In this document: positions 63,755 through 64,000 of the stretch, piece by piece
How positions within the stretch are numbered: position 1 is the stretch's first letter
How the letters are laid out: every line of letters begins with the position of its first letter
Assembly (NCBI GenBank): GCA_032717465.1
Contig: CM064653.1
Location: 33,049,309-33,113,308, forward strand
Direction: 5' to 3'
Length of the DNA stretch: 64,000 bases
DNA from: Coenobita brevimanus
Lineage: Eukaryota > Arthropoda > Malacostraca > Decapoda > Coenobitidae
Notes under the pieces: model-generated
The model's database searches: none
The model's input: only the letters and a program-made list of their open reading frames with translations
Told to the model about the DNA's origin: nothing
Translations under genes and position numbers: made by a program

Positions 63755-64000
63755 CCTCCTCTGCCTCCACTTTTTTCTCCCCTGCCTCCACTTTTCCCTC
63801 CCCTACCTCCACTTTTCCTTCCCCTACCTCCACTTTTCCTTCCCTACCTCCACTTCTCCTTCCCTACCTCCACTTCTCCCTCCCCTACCTCCACTTCTCC
63901 CTCCCCTGCCACCACTTTTCCCTCCCCTGCCTCCACTTTTCCCTCCCCTGCCTCCACTTTTCCCTCCCCTGCCTCCACTTTTCCCTCCCCTGCCACCACT
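63755..64000. repeat. CCTCCACTTTTCCCTCCCCTG minisatellite, runs off the window
   Basis: Units of about 20-21 bp, nearly identical from about 63770 to the window end; CCACCACTT and CACTTCTCC variants occur. The true right end is outside the window. Confidence 0.93.

Overview
This window looks like gene-poor nuclear DNA from an arthropod, most likely a decapod crustacean and perhaps a crab. The evidence is very long and frequent dinucleotide microsatellites, kilobase-scale minisatellites, a TTAGG-type (CCTAA) telomere motif at 9.2 kb, tRNA-derived SINEs, decayed LINEs, and many copies of a short palindromic-ended repeat. The organism is inferred from style only. No complete host gene, rRNA or functional tRNA is supported. 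Most open frames arise because microsatellite or pyrimidine-rich repeats lack stop codons.

Layout. 1-10.6 kb: microsatellites, a CT-rich tract (1.8-3.3 kb), a ~30-bp AT-rich tandem repeat (5.3-5.7 kb), a CTGTC-rich tract (8.0-8.8 kb) and a telomere-like block. 10.65-14.3 kb: a 3.65-kb minisatellite with a 26-bp unit and higher-order structure. 14.3-20 kb: CT-rich low complexity with one LINE 3' fragment. 20.4-22.2 kb: a decayed gag-protease region of an LTR-type retrotransposon, followed at 22.5 kb by a second copy of the LINE fragment. 23.8-32.2 kb: nearly continuous pyrimidine-rich arrays (17-bp CCTCACCCTCTCCCTGC array near 25 kb, CAGTCA near 27.6 kb, CACT near 28.2 kb), a G-run block (27.9 kb) and an inverted pair of an unrecognised repeat (30.5-30.9 kb). 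32.4-33.5 kb: several SINEs, one with perfect 13-bp target-site duplications. 35.8-38.2 kb: pyrimidine-rich. 38.56-39.17 kb: an uninterrupted (AC)305 tract. 41.2-43.3 kb: a minus-strand, 5'-truncated RTE-like LINE whose reading frame is broken by three stop codons. 43-57 kb: lower-complexity bias is weaker and the DNA is packed with short interspersed repeats, chiefly a ~95-105 bp element with inverted TTAACCCCTTCA-type ends. 57.3-62.6 kb: degenerate GTGAAGATA / GAGGATAGAATGA arrays, purine-rich on the + strand. 62.6-62.9 kb: a CpG-containing GAGA-rich block with an NRF1-like palindrome and, on the minus strand, a Kozak-like ATG followed six codons later by GTGAGT. This is the best candidate for the start of a host gene, with its first intron running left into the window. 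63.2-64 kb: more pyrimidine minisatellites running off the end.

The window therefore reads as intergenic or giant-intron DNA shaped by three processes: retroposition (RTE-like LINE, a second LINE family, gag-protease remnant, several SINE families), slippage (microsatellites, overwhelmingly CA and CT), and unequal exchange (minisatellites and microsatellite-bounded duplications). I found no coherent multi-gene system. The most unusual items are the short palindromic-ended repeat family, the inverted-repeat element at 50.3 kb, the higher-order 26-bp array, the (AC)305 tract and the candidate first exon.
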